A stretch of 64,000 bases of DNA from Longitalea arenae (GTDB lineage: Bacteria > Bacteroidota > Bacteroidia > Chitinophagales > Chitinophagaceae), in contig NZ_JAFFJX010000010.1 of assembly GCF_016924755.1 (NCBI RefSeq), positions 142,918 through 206,917 on the forward strand, read 5' to 3'. A model generated the notes under the pieces. It made no database searches, was not told the origin of the DNA, and saw only the letters and a program-made list of their open reading frames with translations. Shown here piece after piece: positions 17,535 to 26,468 of this stretch. A program made the translations under genes and the position numbers. Every line of letters begins with the position of its first letter. Positions within the stretch are counted from its first letter, which is position 1.

Positions 17535-18914
17535 GTGGCATTGATTAAAAGTATATCAGGTATTCGTGGAACGATCGGAGGTAAAACCGGAGAAAATCTC
17601 ACTCCCCTTGATGTGGTAAAGTTTTCCGCCGCCTTTGGTAGTTGGGTGCTTGAAAAAAATTCGGGCAATAAAATTGTTATCGGCCGCGATGGCCGGATCA
17701 GCGGCGCTATGGTACAGCAACTAGTAGTTAGTACGCTAACAGGGCTGGGCATAGACGTGGTTGACATTGGTTTGTCTACCACCCCAACCGTTGAAATGGC
17801 GGTTGTTTGGGAAAAAGCAGCCGGTGGAATTATCATTACCGCCAGCCATAATCCCAAAGAATGGAATGCATTAAAGCTGCTGAACGAACACGGTGAATTC
17901 ATCAGTGGGGCCGATGGCGCGCTGGTGCTGCAAAAAGCCCAGGAGGAAGATTTTAATTTTGCTTCGGTAGATAAGCTGGGCACTTACTCAGTCAACGAAA
18001 CCTACATACAAAAGCATATTGATGTCATTGTGAACTATCCGCTGGTAGATGTTGAAAGCATCCGCCAGAAACAATATAAAGTGGTAGTGGATGTAGTGAA
18101 CTCAACCGGGGCGCTGGCTATTCCGCCACTGTTGACCGCACTGGGCATTGAAGAGGTGATCGTCTTGAATGAAGAGATCACCGGTAAGTTTGCCCATAAT
18201 CCGGAGCCATTACCAGAAAACCTTACCGCGTTAAGCGCGGCGGTACGTAAGCACAAGGCCGATCTGGGCATTGCAGTTGATCCTGATGTGGATCGCCTTT
18301 GTTTTGTTTGTGAAGACGGCAGCATGTTCGGCGAAGAATATACCCTGGTGGCGGTGGCCGATTACGTACTGAGCAAAAAAGTAGGTAATACAGTGAGCAA
18401 TATGAGCAGCACCAAGGCGCTGAAAGAGATCACCATCAAACATGGCGGAGAATATTATCCTTCTGCTGTAGGCGAGGTGAATGTGGTGAATAAAATGAAA
18501 GAAGTAGGGGCGGTCATTGGCGGCGAAGGCAATGGGGGCATCATTGTTCCCGACCTGCATTATGGCCGTGATGCGCTCATCGGGATCGGCTTATTCCTGA
18601 GCTCCCTGGCTACCCATAAAAACGGCATCCGCTCCTTCAGGACCCGGTACCCCGATTATTTCATCTCAAAGAATAAGATCGAGCTGCAGAACGGCATCGA
18701 TGTGAAAGAGATCTTTGAGAAGATAAAAACCAAATACAAGAACCAGCCCGTGAATACGGAAGACGGTTTAAAGATAGAATTTGATAGTGACTGGGTTCAC
18801 CTACGTACATCGAATACCGAGCCCATTATCCGGATCTATGCAGAAAGCAGCTTTGAAACAACAGCCAATAATATTGCGCTTCGGTTGATGCATGATATTA
18901 AGGAGTTTTTGTAG
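17535..18914 (+). CDS. glmM: Phosphoglucosamine mutase
   Basis: The 459-residue phosphohexomutase is predicted to convert glucosamine-6-phosphate to glucosamine-1-phosphate for UDP-GlcNAc synthesis. The four family signatures are present: the catalytic serine loop TASHNPKEW with Ser104, the magnesium loop DPDVDR (Asp249/251/253), the sugar-specificity loop GEGNGG near 335, and the phosphate-binding RTSNTEPIIRIY near 428-439. The N-terminus has the usual SGIRGTIGG. Translation starts with GTG. A phosphomannomutase role cannot be excluded by sequence alone. It is monocistronic, with its own minus-7 box and a downstream terminator. Confidence 0.93.
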   Translation: MALIKSISGIRGTIGGKTGENLTPLDVVKFSAAFGSWVLEKNSGNKIVIGRDGRISGAMVQQLVVSTLTGLGIDVVDIGLSTTPTVEMAVVWEKAAGGIIITASHNPKEWNALKLLNEHGEFISGADGALVLQKAQEEDFNFASVDKLGTYSVNETYIQKHIDVIVNYPLVDVESIRQKQYKVVVDVVNSTGALAIPPLLTALGIEEVIVLNEEITGKFAHNPEPLPENLTALSAAVRKHKADLGIAVDPDVDRLCFVCEDGSMFGEEYTLVAVADYVLSKKVGNTVSNMSSTKALKEITIKHGGEYYPSAVGEVNVVNKMKEVGAVIGGEGNGGIIVPDLHYGRDALIGIGLFLSSLATHKNGIRSFRTRYPDYFISKNKIELQNGIDVKEIFEKIKTKYKNQPVNTEDGLKIEFDSDWVHLRTSNTEPIIRIYAESSFETTANNIALRLMHDIKEFL

Positions 18915-19093
18915 TCGAGCATTCCGATGGTGTAATAACCGGTTTAAGTCTTGCAAAAAACACCGGCTTCTTTTGAAAAATATCAGTCGAACTGCGTAAT
19001 TTTTTGAACATTTAATGGTGTACGATTGTTTTTGATGGTAAGCGTGTAATTCAGGTACGGTAAAAAATCTTTTCAAATATTTTTTTCAATTTT

Positions 19094-19118
19094 GCTCCGC
19101 TCTTTGCGGAGCTTTTTT
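19094..19118 (+). terminator. Intrinsic terminator between glmM and the cysteine desulfurase gene
   Basis: GCTCCGC (19094-19100) pairs with GCGGAGC (19106-19112), followed by six Ts. It is 180 nt after glmM and only 16 nt before the next start codon. It could therefore be a glmM terminator or an attenuator in the leader of the next gene. Confidence 0.75.
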
Positions 19119-19134
19119 ATTTAAACAAAACTAC

Positions 19135-20274
19135 ATGTCAAGTCTGCCTACACGCATTTACTTAGATAATGCTGCAACAACGCCGCTCGACCCCGCGGTG
19201 CTGGAGGCTATGATGCCTTACTTTACCGAAAAGTTTGGTAACCCGTCTTCCATTTATTCTTATGGACGGGAAAGCCGGCTGGCTATTGAAACCGCCCGGA
19301 AGACCGTAGCAAAGATCCTGAATGCACATCCGGCCGAGATCTTCTTCACCTCCGGCGGAACAGAAAGTTCCAATACGGCTATCAGCGCGGCGATCCACGA
19401 CCTGGGCTGCCGTCATATCATTACTTCGCCGATCGAACACCATGCCACTTCGCACACGGTAGAACATTTATACCGCCACAGTGAAGCGGCTTTGAGTTTT
19501 GTAAAGCTGCTGCCCAATGGGCATATTGATATGGAAGACCTGGAGCGGCTGCTGGCAGGCAGCACCGAAAAATGCCTGGTCACCCTCATGCATGCCAATA
19601 ATGAAATAGGTAATATGCTCGACCTGCATGCAGTGGGTAACCTCTGTAAAATGTATGGCGCCATCTTTCATTCCGACACGGTGCAAACCGTTGGGCATTT
19701 CCCCTTCGACCTGCGGAATACCCCTGTGCATTTTATCACCGGCGCCGGTCATAAGTTCCATGGGCCAAAAGGCGTAGGCATCCTGTATATAAATGAAAAT
19801 GTAAAGATCAAACCATATATCCACGGAGGCGCGCAGGAACGCAATATGCGGGCCGGAACCGAAAACCTCTATGGTATTGTGGGTTTTGCCAAAGCTCTTG
19901 AGCTGGCTGCCGAACGTTACGAAGCAGACAGCAGCTATATTAAAGAGCTGAAAATATATATGATGGAGCAGGTGAAAAAGGCCGTGCGCGGCGTTTCCTT
20001 CAATGGAGATCCTTTGGGCCGAAGCCTTTACACCGTCCTGAGCGTTTCATTCCCCAAAACAGAGAAGTCAGAAATGATCCTGTTTAACCTGGATATGAAT
20101 AATATTTGTGTCAGCGGCGGCAGTGCCTGCACCAGCGGGGCCGACCAGGGCTCACATGTTATTCGCGCTATCAATAATAATCCCAACCAGGTTACAGTGC
20201 GCTTTTCATTCAGTAAACATAATACCAAAGAAGAAATTGATCTTGTGGTGGAGAAACTGAAGGACATGATCTAG
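19135..20274 (+). CDS. Cysteine desulfurase, NifS/IscS family
   Basis: The 379-residue PLP enzyme removes sulfur from cysteine as a persulfide for Fe-S clusters or thio-modified tRNA. Features seen are YLDNAATTPLDPAVLEAM near residues 9-26, TSGGTESSNTA near 72-82, the PLP Lys207 in GAGHKFHGPKG, and the active-site loop SGGSACTSGADQGSH with Cys332. The long flexible Cys loop places it in the IscS/NifS group rather than SufS. No iscU or other iscRUA genes are adjacent, so the partner scaffold is not indicated here. Confidence 0.95.
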   Translation: MSSLPTRIYLDNAATTPLDPAVLEAMMPYFTEKFGNPSSIYSYGRESRLAIETARKTVAKILNAHPAEIFFTSGGTESSNTAISAAIHDLGCRHIITSPIEHHATSHTVEHLYRHSEAALSFVKLLPNGHIDMEDLERLLAGSTEKCLVTLMHANNEIGNMLDLHAVGNLCKMYGAIFHSDTVQTVGHFPFDLRNTPVHFITGAGHKFHGPKGVGILYINENVKIKPYIHGGAQERNMRAGTENLYGIVGFAKALELAAERYEADSSYIKELKIYMMEQVKKAVRGVSFNGDPLGRSLYTVLSVSFPKTEKSEMILFNLDMNNICVSGGSACTSGADQGSHVIRAINNNPNQVTVRFSFSKHNTKEEIDLVVEKLKDMI

Positions 20275-20334
20275 CCTTCATGCCTCCCTCCGGTTTTGGT
20301 TACCAATACGGCTCTTTTGCTATCAAATAAGAAT

Positions 20335-20366
20335 AGACGTCCCGAGAGATCGGGATGTCTTTTTTT
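20335..20366 (+). terminator. Intrinsic terminator after the cysteine desulfurase gene
   Basis: AGACGTCCCGA (20335-20345) pairs with TCGGGATGTCT (20350-20360), with one G-T wobble and a GAGA loop, then a T-run. Confidence 0.92.
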
Positions 20367-20397
20367 ATATATATCCGGTGCGAAAAAATCTTTTAAC

Positions 20398-20434
20398 TTA
20401 CCGGTAAAATGCGGCATTGGCCGCTTACCGGTAA
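20398..20434 (+). promoter_or_regulatory. Two TTACCGGTAA palindromes before the gluconokinase gene
   Basis: The perfect palindrome TTACCGGTAA occurs at 20398-20407 and again at 20425-20434, flanking a GCGGC-ATTG-GCCGC hairpin. The second copy ends 4 nt before the ATG, so a bound protein would block translation or promoter clearance. A CG-centred palindrome is typical of LacI-family operators and resembles gluconate-repressor sites known in enterobacteria. Similar words also occur in the window's GGTTACC repeats, so this is suggestive only. Confidence 0.4.
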
Positions 20435-20438
20435 ATAT

Positions 20439-21953
20439 ATGGATGTTATCATCGGCGTTGATATTGGAACATCAGGCACCAAAGCCATTGCTTATAGCCA
20501 TGCAGGAAAGGTGATCGCGAATACCTATGTGTCGTACAATCCGGTCCCGGGCAAACCCGGCTATCATGAGCTGGATGTAGATGTACTGTACAATGCCGTT
20601 ATCAGCTGTATTGAAGGAACAGCGCAGCAAATAACTGCCGGGGCGGCTAAGATCACCGGCATTTGTTTTAGTGCCGCCATGCATAGTTTGATAGCGGTAG
20701 ATGCCGACGGCCAGCCGCTCACCCATGTGATTACCTGGGCCGATGCCCGCAGTGCTGCTTATGCAAACGCCCTGAAGCAGTCAGCAGCCGGCAGGGAGAT
20801 CTATCGTCATACGGGCACACCGATCCATCCTATGTCGCCCCTCTGTAAGATCATGTGGTTGCGGGATCATGAACCAGCGCTCTTTGCAGTTACCCACAAA
20901 TTCATTTCCATCAAGGAGTTTGTCTTTCACCGTTTCTTCGGCGAATACCTGGTCGATTTCTCCATTGCTTCTGCTACCGGCTTATTCGACATCTTTCATA
21001 AAACATGGTATGAACCGGCGCTGGCAGCAGCCGGCATTACGCCTGCTCGTTTATCCCAGCCCGTGCCCACCACCCATGTTGTATCAAGACAGCAAAAGCC
21101 CTTTCCGGAAAGATTACATCTGGTAGCTGATGCACCGTTTATCATTGGCGCGAGCGATGGCTGTTTGGCTAACCTGGGCAGCCATGCCACAGAGCCCGGT
21201 GATCTCTCGATCACCATTGGTACCAGCGGCGCCGTGCGCATGATGGCCAGCGAACCGGCCTGGGATAAACAGGAGCGGATCTTCAATTATATTCTTACCA
21301 ACGAGCGCTATGTTTCCGGTGGCGCTATCAATAATGGCGTTGTATTATTGAAATGGTATACCGAAAAATTTTTACACAAACCTTTTGCCAGTGCCAAAGA
21401 CCTGCAATGGTTTGTAGAGCAGGCGGCACAGGCGCCGGCTGGCGCCGATGGATTATTATTCCTGCCTTACCTGCTCGGAGAGCGGGCGCCCATCTGGGAT
21501 GCTGTGGCAAAAGGGGTATTTTTCGGGGTTCAAGCCGGTCATACACAGGCGCATTTTATGCGTGCAATTATCGAGGGAATCAATTATGCATTGTACCAGG
21601 TGGCCAGTTCGGTGCAGGAAACCATAGGTGCTATACAACATATATATGCGAGCGGTGGTTTTATCAATGCACCGTTATGGTTGCAATGGTTAACTGATCT
21701 GTTTGGAAAAGAGATCCTGGTGATCAATAATGACGACGCTTCCTCTGCAGGCGCCGCCCTGCTTGGTTTGCAGGCCCTCCGGCTGCCTGAGGGCAGGAGG
21801 GTGTCGCCTGAATTCCACATGCAGCAGCATTATCTGCCCGATATGGTGATGCATGACCGCTATCAGCGTTATTATAACGTGTTTGCAGGATTGTATAACA
21901 AGGTTAAAACAGACCTGCACACCTTGGATGCCATCCGGGCATCGGAAGTGTAA
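20439..21953 (+). CDS. FGGY-family carbohydrate kinase, probably gluconokinase
   Basis: The 504-residue protein is an ATP-dependent sugar kinase with the two FGGY domains. The N-terminal phosphate loop is VDIGTSGTKAIAY (residues 6-18). The segment GTPIHPMSPLCKIMWL near 130-145 and GASDGCLANLGSHATEPGDL near 240-259 are characteristic of the gluconokinase branch. The C-terminal ATP site reads YASGGFINAPLWLQWLTDLF. The start at 20439 was chosen over 20409 because the earlier codons encode the upstream palindrome. The predicted reaction is gluconate to 6-phosphogluconate. No transporter or dehydrogenase neighbours confirm the substrate. Confidence 0.85.
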   Translation: MDVIIGVDIGTSGTKAIAYSHAGKVIANTYVSYNPVPGKPGYHELDVDVLYNAVISCIEGTAQQITAGAAKITGICFSAAMHSLIAVDADGQPLTHVITWADARSAAYANALKQSAAGREIYRHTGTPIHPMSPLCKIMWLRDHEPALFAVTHKFISIKEFVFHRFFGEYLVDFSIASATGLFDIFHKTWYEPALAAAGITPARLSQPVPTTHVVSRQQKPFPERLHLVADAPFIIGASDGCLANLGSHATEPGDLSITIGTSGAVRMMASEPAWDKQERIFNYILTNERYVSGGAINNGVVLLKWYTEKFLHKPFASAKDLQWFVEQAAQAPAGADGLLFLPYLLGERAPIWDAVAKGVFFGVQAGHTQAHFMRAIIEGINYALYQVASSVQETIGAIQHIYASGGFINAPLWLQWLTDLFGKEILVINNDDASSAGAALLGLQALRLPEGRRVSPEFHMQQHYLPDMVMHDRYQRYYNVFAGLYNKVKTDLHTLDAIRASEV

Positions 21954-22104
21954 TTTCTAAATTATTGAGTTGCAGGAGCTTTAAACCCTTTAACATTTTA
22001 TTTTAAATAAGGGGCACAACTGGCATATTTTTTAAAGTATATACAGTGAAGGGTTGCACAACTCTACCTTTCAAATCGCTGTGGTTAAGTTAAAACAAGT
22101 CATA
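21954..22104. other. Spacer after gluconokinase
   Basis: About 150 bp of AT-rich DNA with no reading frame, followed by a small CCGCC-AGAA-GGCGG hairpin (22105-22118) and the terminator. The next gene starts at 22245. No perfect minus-7 box was seen before it. Confidence 0.4.
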
Positions 22105-22126
22105 CCGCCAGAAGGCGGATGATCGC

Positions 22127-22155
22127 GCTGTCCGCCAGCGGCGGACAGCTTTTTT
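22127..22155 (+). terminator. Strong intrinsic terminator
   Basis: GCTGTCCGCC (22127-22136) pairs perfectly with GGCGGACAGC (22140-22149) around a 3-nt loop, followed by six Ts. Confidence 0.92.
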
Positions 22156-22244
22156 ATTTTCATACCGGCTGCCATTGATCCCAAATCATGGGCTATTAAG
22201 GGGAATAGTTGTAAATTCACCCGAATCCCTTAATAGAAGCCAGT

Positions 22245-23432
22245 ATGAACCAACTAACTGCAGTCAAGAAGCGGGTGCAATCCATTGACATCCTGCGCGG
22301 CATTGTAATGATCATTATGGCCCTCGATCATGTGCGCGACTATTTTCATTTAGATGCATTTCAAAATGACCCGCTTAATCCTGCTACAACGACACCCATT
22401 TTATATTTTACCCGCTGGATCACACATTTTTGTGCACCTACATTTGTCTTTCTAGCCGGAACTTCGGCTTACCTCATAGGAACAAGGAAAAGCAAAGCCG
22501 ACCTGAGCAGTTTTCTGATAAAACGCGGCTTCTGGCTTGTGCTAATAGAAGTGGTTATAATAACCCTGGGCTGGACCTTCAATCCTTTTTATAATACCAT
22601 AATCCTTCAGGTAATATGGACCATCGGTATTAGTATGGTATTTCTTGGCCTGGCTGTGCGTTTACCCTACTGGGTTATTTTTACGGTAGGGGCCTTGATC
22701 GTATTCGGGCATAATATACTTGACTATCCCGAGGCCGCCCGTAAAAATGATGTTGGCTTCTTATGGGACTTACTGCACAACGGTCGTTTTGATACCTATA
22801 CCTATGCCCCGGGCCGGATCCTGATCATTGCCTATGCCTTTCTTCCCTGGCTGGGTATTATGCTGATGGGTTATTGTGCAGGCAGATTATTTGAACCGAT
22901 CGTAGATGCGGGACAGCGGCAAAAGAAATTGCTGCTGATTGGGCTGGCATTGATTGCTGCATTTGTGGTGCTGCGGTTAATGAACAATTATGGCGATCCT
23001 TTTCCCTGGACGGAGCAGCCAACCGGTTTAGGCAGTTTTCTCGCGTTCATGAACGTACAAAAGTATCCGCCTTCATTGATGTATACCTGTATTACCATAG
23101 GCCCTGCACTGATTATGCTGGCCCTGCTGGAAAATGTGCAGAACCGGTTTACCGGATGGGTGAAAGTATTTGGCCGGGTGCCTTTCTTCTATTACGTAGC
23201 ACATATTTACCTGATACACCTGGCAACGGTTATTGCGTTCTATATCGAGGGATATGGAAAAAAGGATATTGTAGGGCCAACCCCTTTTCTGTTCAGGCCG
23301 GTGCAGTTTGGTTATGATCTGTTGACGGTTTATATCCTGTGGGTGCTGCTTATTTTGCTGTTATATCCTTTATGCCGCTGGTATAATAACTACAAGAGTA
23401 CACACACGCAATGGTGGTTGAGCTATTTGTAA
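22245..23432 (+). CDS. DUF1624 / HGSNAT-like membrane protein
   Basis: The 395-residue protein has about ten hydrophobic helices. Its N-terminus IDILRGIVMIIMALDHVRDYF (about residues 14-34) is the signature of the DUF1624 group, which is related to heparan-alpha-glucosaminide N-acetyltransferase and contains the conserved Asp-His pair in ALDHVRDY. A second His-rich segment, YFTRWITHFCAPTFVFLAG, follows. Such proteins are predicted membrane acyltransferases acting on sugars or lipids, but the substrate is unknown. It has terminators on the upstream side and faces mutS convergently. Confidence 0.85.
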   Translation: MNQLTAVKKRVQSIDILRGIVMIIMALDHVRDYFHLDAFQNDPLNPATTTPILYFTRWITHFCAPTFVFLAGTSAYLIGTRKSKADLSSFLIKRGFWLVLIEVVIITLGWTFNPFYNTIILQVIWTIGISMVFLGLAVRLPYWVIFTVGALIVFGHNILDYPEAARKNDVGFLWDLLHNGRFDTYTYAPGRILIIAYAFLPWLGIMLMGYCAGRLFEPIVDAGQRQKKLLLIGLALIAAFVVLRLMNNYGDPFPWTEQPTGLGSFLAFMNVQKYPPSLMYTCITIGPALIMLALLENVQNRFTGWVKVFGRVPFFYYVAHIYLIHLATVIAFYIEGYGKKDIVGPTPFLFRPVQFGYDLLTVYILWVLLILLLYPLCRWYNNYKSTHTQWWLSYL

Positions 23433-23559
23433 TGGTCAATGGTGAATGGTGAATGGTCAATGGCTTTGAAATGTTTACAATTTTCGGTTATGACCGGTAA
23501 CTGGTAACCGGTAACTGTATATCATTATCACATTATCGAATCATCACATTATCACATTA
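23431..23559. repeat. Composite repeat gap between convergent genes
   Basis: The left part, ATGGTCAATGGTGAATGG (from 23432), matches an 18-nt stretch at 53764-53781. The middle GACCGGTAACTGGTAACCGG belongs to the GGTTACC family. The right part, ATCATTATCACATTATCG then AATCATCACATTATCACA, is the ATTATCAC family and ends at the mutS stop codon. Three word families are thus combined in 130 bp. Confidence 0.75.
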
Positions 23560-26175
23560 TTTCACCATGTTCTTTATCTCATTCAACTTCATCAAAGCTT
23601 CTACAGGTGTCAGTCTATTGATGTCTATATCCTGCAGCATTTTTCGAATGCCGTCGAAGGTTTCGCTATGGGCGTCAAAAATAGAGAGCTGTACTTTCTG
23701 GGTGTCTGCCTGTTTTACCTGTTCGGCCAGTTTGTTCTTTACGGTAGCAGCAGGCTGGTCTTCATGCTTCTTTTCCAGCAGCTTCAAGATCTCGTTCGCC
23801 CGTTCAATAAGGGCCGGCGGCATGCCTGCCATTTTTGCTACATGAATACCAAAACTATGGGTACTGCCGCCGGGCGCCAGTTTACGCAGGAAAATGATCT
23901 TGTTGCCCACTTCTTTATTGGTGATATGGTAATTCCTTACGCGCGCCATTTTGTTTTCCAGTTCATTCAGCTCGTGATAATGCGTTGCAAACAGTGTTTT
24001 CGGCGCCTGCGGAGCCTGGTGCAGGTATTCAGCAATGCTCCAGGCAATGGAAATGCCATCGTAGGTAGAAGTACCGCGGCCGATCTCATCGAGTAATATT
24101 AAACTGCGGCTGGAAATATTATTGATGATGCTGGCTGTTTCATTCATTTCCACCATGAAGGTCGATTCGCCGCCGCTTAAGTTATCGGATGCGCCAACAC
24201 GGGTGAATATTTTATCGGTCAGTGGAATGCGGGCGGCAGTGGCTGGCACAAAACTGCCCATATGGGCCATCAGCGTAATAAGGGCGGTTTGGCGCAATAT
24301 GGCGCTTTTACCGCTCATGTTAGGCCCGGTAAGAATGATCACCTGTTGCGCAGCAGGGTCAAGCAAAATATCATTGGAAATATAGGGTTCGCCCACCGGC
24401 AAATTTCGTTCGATCACCGGATGGCGGCTCTCTTTCAGATCAAGCACGGCCTCTTCGTGCAGCTCGGGTTTTTTATAATTGTAATGAAGGGCATTGTGGG
24501 CAAAACACAAAAGGCAATCGAGCACTGCCATTACATGACCATTTACCTGCATGGGCGCAATATAATCCTGTAATTCCAGCAGCAGCTTTTCATAGATGTC
24601 GAGCTCAATAGCCAGGATCTTTTCTTCCGCGCCGGTTATTTTTTCTTCATATTCTTTCAGCTCGGTGGTGATATACCGTTCGGCATTGGCCAGCGTTTGC
24701 TTGCGCATCCATTCTGCAGGCACTTTATGTTTGTGCGAATTGGTTACCTCGAGGTAGTAACCAAACACATTGTTGAAACCGATCTTTAAAGATGAGATGC
24801 CTGTTTTCTCCGATTCCTTTTGTTGCAGCTGTACCAGGTATTCCTTGCCATTGGTAGCGATGTTGCGCAGCTCATCGAGCTCGGCGTGGATCCCGTTCTG
24901 GATGGCGCCGCCTTTGGCCGCCATGGCGGGTGGGTTATCAATGATCTCTTTGGTGATCTTTTCTTCAATATAGCGGCAGCCGTTCAGGGAATCGGCCAGG
25001 CGTTTCAGATATTCATTCGGGCTATTGCTGCAGATCTGTTTTATCTCTTCAATATGGCGCAGGCCTCGGGCAATTTGCAACACCTCGCGTGGGTTGATCT
25101 TCTTTAAAGGGATCTTGCTCACCAGCCTTTCAATATCGCCGCATTGTTTGATGTGCTGCGTGAGTTTGGCCCGCAGGTCAACTTCTTTTATAAAGAACTC
25201 AACCAGGTTCAGCCTTTCGTTGATGCGGGTAATGTCTTTTAATGGCAGTAAGATCCAGCGTTTCAGCAAACGGGCGCCCATGGGCGAGACCGTATTGTCG
25301 AGCACTTTGTGCAAGTTGTTCCCTTCACCATTACCGTTACTGATGAGTTCCAGGTTACGAATGGTGAAGCGGTCCATCCACAAGTGATCATCGCGATCGA
25401 TGCGCTGGATACTCGTGATATGCTGCAGGTTGGGATGTTCGGTATCTTTCAGGTAATGTAAGACCGCGCCCGCAGCTACAATACCCAGGTGCAGTTCTTC
25501 CACCCCGAATCCTTTAAGGGAATGGGTATTGAAATGTTTCAGCAGGCTCTCTGTAGCATAAGCTTCGTCGAAGATCCAGCTTTCCATCGTATAGGTATAG
25601 AAGCGGGAACCAAATACCTCTTTGAAATGCTTTTGAAAGCTGCGCTGAAAGATCACTTCAGCCGGCTTAAGTGTTTGCAGCAATTTATCGATGTATTCTG
25701 CATTGCCTTCGGCTACAAAAAACTCACCGGTAGAAATATCGAGAAAGGCGATGCCCGCCTGTTCCTCGGTAAAATGAATGCCGGCCAGAAAATTATTGCT
25801 GTTATGCTCCAGCATTTTATCGTTGGTGGCCACGCCCGGCGTCACCAGCTCCGTAACACCGCGTTTCACAATGCCTTTGGCGGCTTTGGGATCTTCAAGC
25901 TGGTCGCAGATGGCCACCCGGTAACCGGCCCGCACCAGTTTATGCAGGTAGGTATCGAGTGAATGGTGGGGAAAGCCGGCCAGTTCGCTGCTGAAAGCCG
26001 CTCCATTGTTTCTTTTGGTGAGGGTAATTCCCAGCACCTGCGAAGCAATAACGGCATCCTCGCCAAAAGTTTCATAAAAATCACCTACCCTGAACAGCAG
26101 TACAGCATCCGGATACCGTTGTTTGATGGCCCGGTGTTGCTGCATTAATGGAGTTTCTGTAGTGGCTTTTGACAT
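23557..26175 (-). CDS. mutS: DNA mismatch repair protein MutS
   Basis: The 872-residue MutS1 recognises mismatches and small loops and recruits MutL in an ATP-dependent way. The N-terminal mismatch-binding domain has FRVGDFYETFGEDA, including the Phe-X-Glu wedge. The C-terminal ABC-type ATPase has Walker A GPNMSGKSAILRQ (near residue 620), the signature DNLSGGESTFMVEM, Walker B LILLDEIGRGTSTYDG and the THYHEL switch. The start at 26175 was chosen because the frame that opens at 26316 reads through a GATTTC-type repeat and a promoter box. A perfect TATATTTG box lies 6 nt before this ATG. Confidence 0.97.
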   Translation of the reverse strand: MSKATTETPLMQQHRAIKQRYPDAVLLFRVGDFYETFGEDAVIASQVLGITLTKRNNGAAFSSELAGFPHHSLDTYLHKLVRAGYRVAICDQLEDPKAAKGIVKRGVTELVTPGVATNDKMLEHNSNNFLAGIHFTEEQAGIAFLDISTGEFFVAEGNAEYIDKLLQTLKPAEVIFQRSFQKHFKEVFGSRFYTYTMESWIFDEAYATESLLKHFNTHSLKGFGVEELHLGIVAAGAVLHYLKDTEHPNLQHITSIQRIDRDDHLWMDRFTIRNLELISNGNGEGNNLHKVLDNTVSPMGARLLKRWILLPLKDITRINERLNLVEFFIKEVDLRAKLTQHIKQCGDIERLVSKIPLKKINPREVLQIARGLRHIEEIKQICSNSPNEYLKRLADSLNGCRYIEEKITKEIIDNPPAMAAKGGAIQNGIHAELDELRNIATNGKEYLVQLQQKESEKTGISSLKIGFNNVFGYYLEVTNSHKHKVPAEWMRKQTLANAERYITTELKEYEEKITGAEEKILAIELDIYEKLLLELQDYIAPMQVNGHVMAVLDCLLCFAHNALHYNYKKPELHEEAVLDLKESRHPVIERNLPVGEPYISNDILLDPAAQQVIILTGPNMSGKSAILRQTALITLMAHMGSFVPATAARIPLTDKIFTRVGASDNLSGGESTFMVEMNETASIINNISSRSLILLDEIGRGTSTYDGISIAWSIAEYLHQAPQAPKTLFATHYHELNELENKMARVRNYHITNKEVGNKIIFLRKLAPGGSTHSFGIHVAKMAGMPPALIERANEILKLLEKKHEDQPAATVKNKLAEQVKQADTQKVQLSIFDAHSETFDGIRKMLQDIDINRLTPVEALMKLNEIKNMVK

Positions 26176-26181
26176 GGAGGG

Positions 26182-26189
26182 CAAATATA
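26182..26189 (-). promoter_or_regulatory. Minus-7 box abutting the mutS start (TATATTTG)
   Basis: Minus-strand order is TATATTTG, CCCTCC, ATG at 26175. This leaves essentially no room for a 5' leader. It also rules out the upstream in-frame ATG. Confidence 0.55.
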
Positions 26190-26261
26190 AAAGGTTTGAC
26201 TTCCGTTTACATATGCCTCCGCTGGGATGTGGAGAACTTGGGGAAGAAAAACGATTACTCG

Positions 26262-26420
26262 ATTTCTGATTTCTGATTTCGAGATTGCGAGATTTGCTCA
26301 ATATGGCAATCTCCAATTTATTCTAAATCTCAAAATCTCAAAATCCCCAAATCTCAAAATCCCCAAATCCCAAAATCCCCAAATCGCCGAAATCTCAAAA
26401 TCGCGCAATCCCGCAATCCA
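26262..26420. repeat. GATTTC-family repeat with long right arm
   Basis: The left arm (26262-26295) has GATTTCTGATTTCTGATTTC. The right arm (about 26330-26420) has many copies of AAATCTCAAAATCCCC. The arms are complementary in word content. The centre differs from the conserved core at 47.5 kb. It lies between the divergent mutS and SpoU-type genes. Confidence 0.75.
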
Positions 26421-26455
26421 ACATCTTCCCTCTGGCGCCTGAACCAAATTCAGCC

Positions 26456-26463
26456 TATCTTTG
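26456..26463 (+). promoter_or_regulatory. Minus-7 box abutting the SpoU gene start (TATCTTTG)
   Basis: TATCTTTG is followed by CTCCC and then ATG at 26469. TCTG at 26431-26434 is a plausible minus-33 element at a 21-bp spacing. A leaderless mRNA is predicted. Confidence 0.6.
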
Positions 26464-26468
26464 CTCCC

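Noticed and set aside
26176..26316. 47-codon N-terminal extension of mutS
   Set aside because: The extra codons read through a GATTTC repeat and a perfect minus-7 box. The conserved MutS N-terminus begins at the ATG at 26175.
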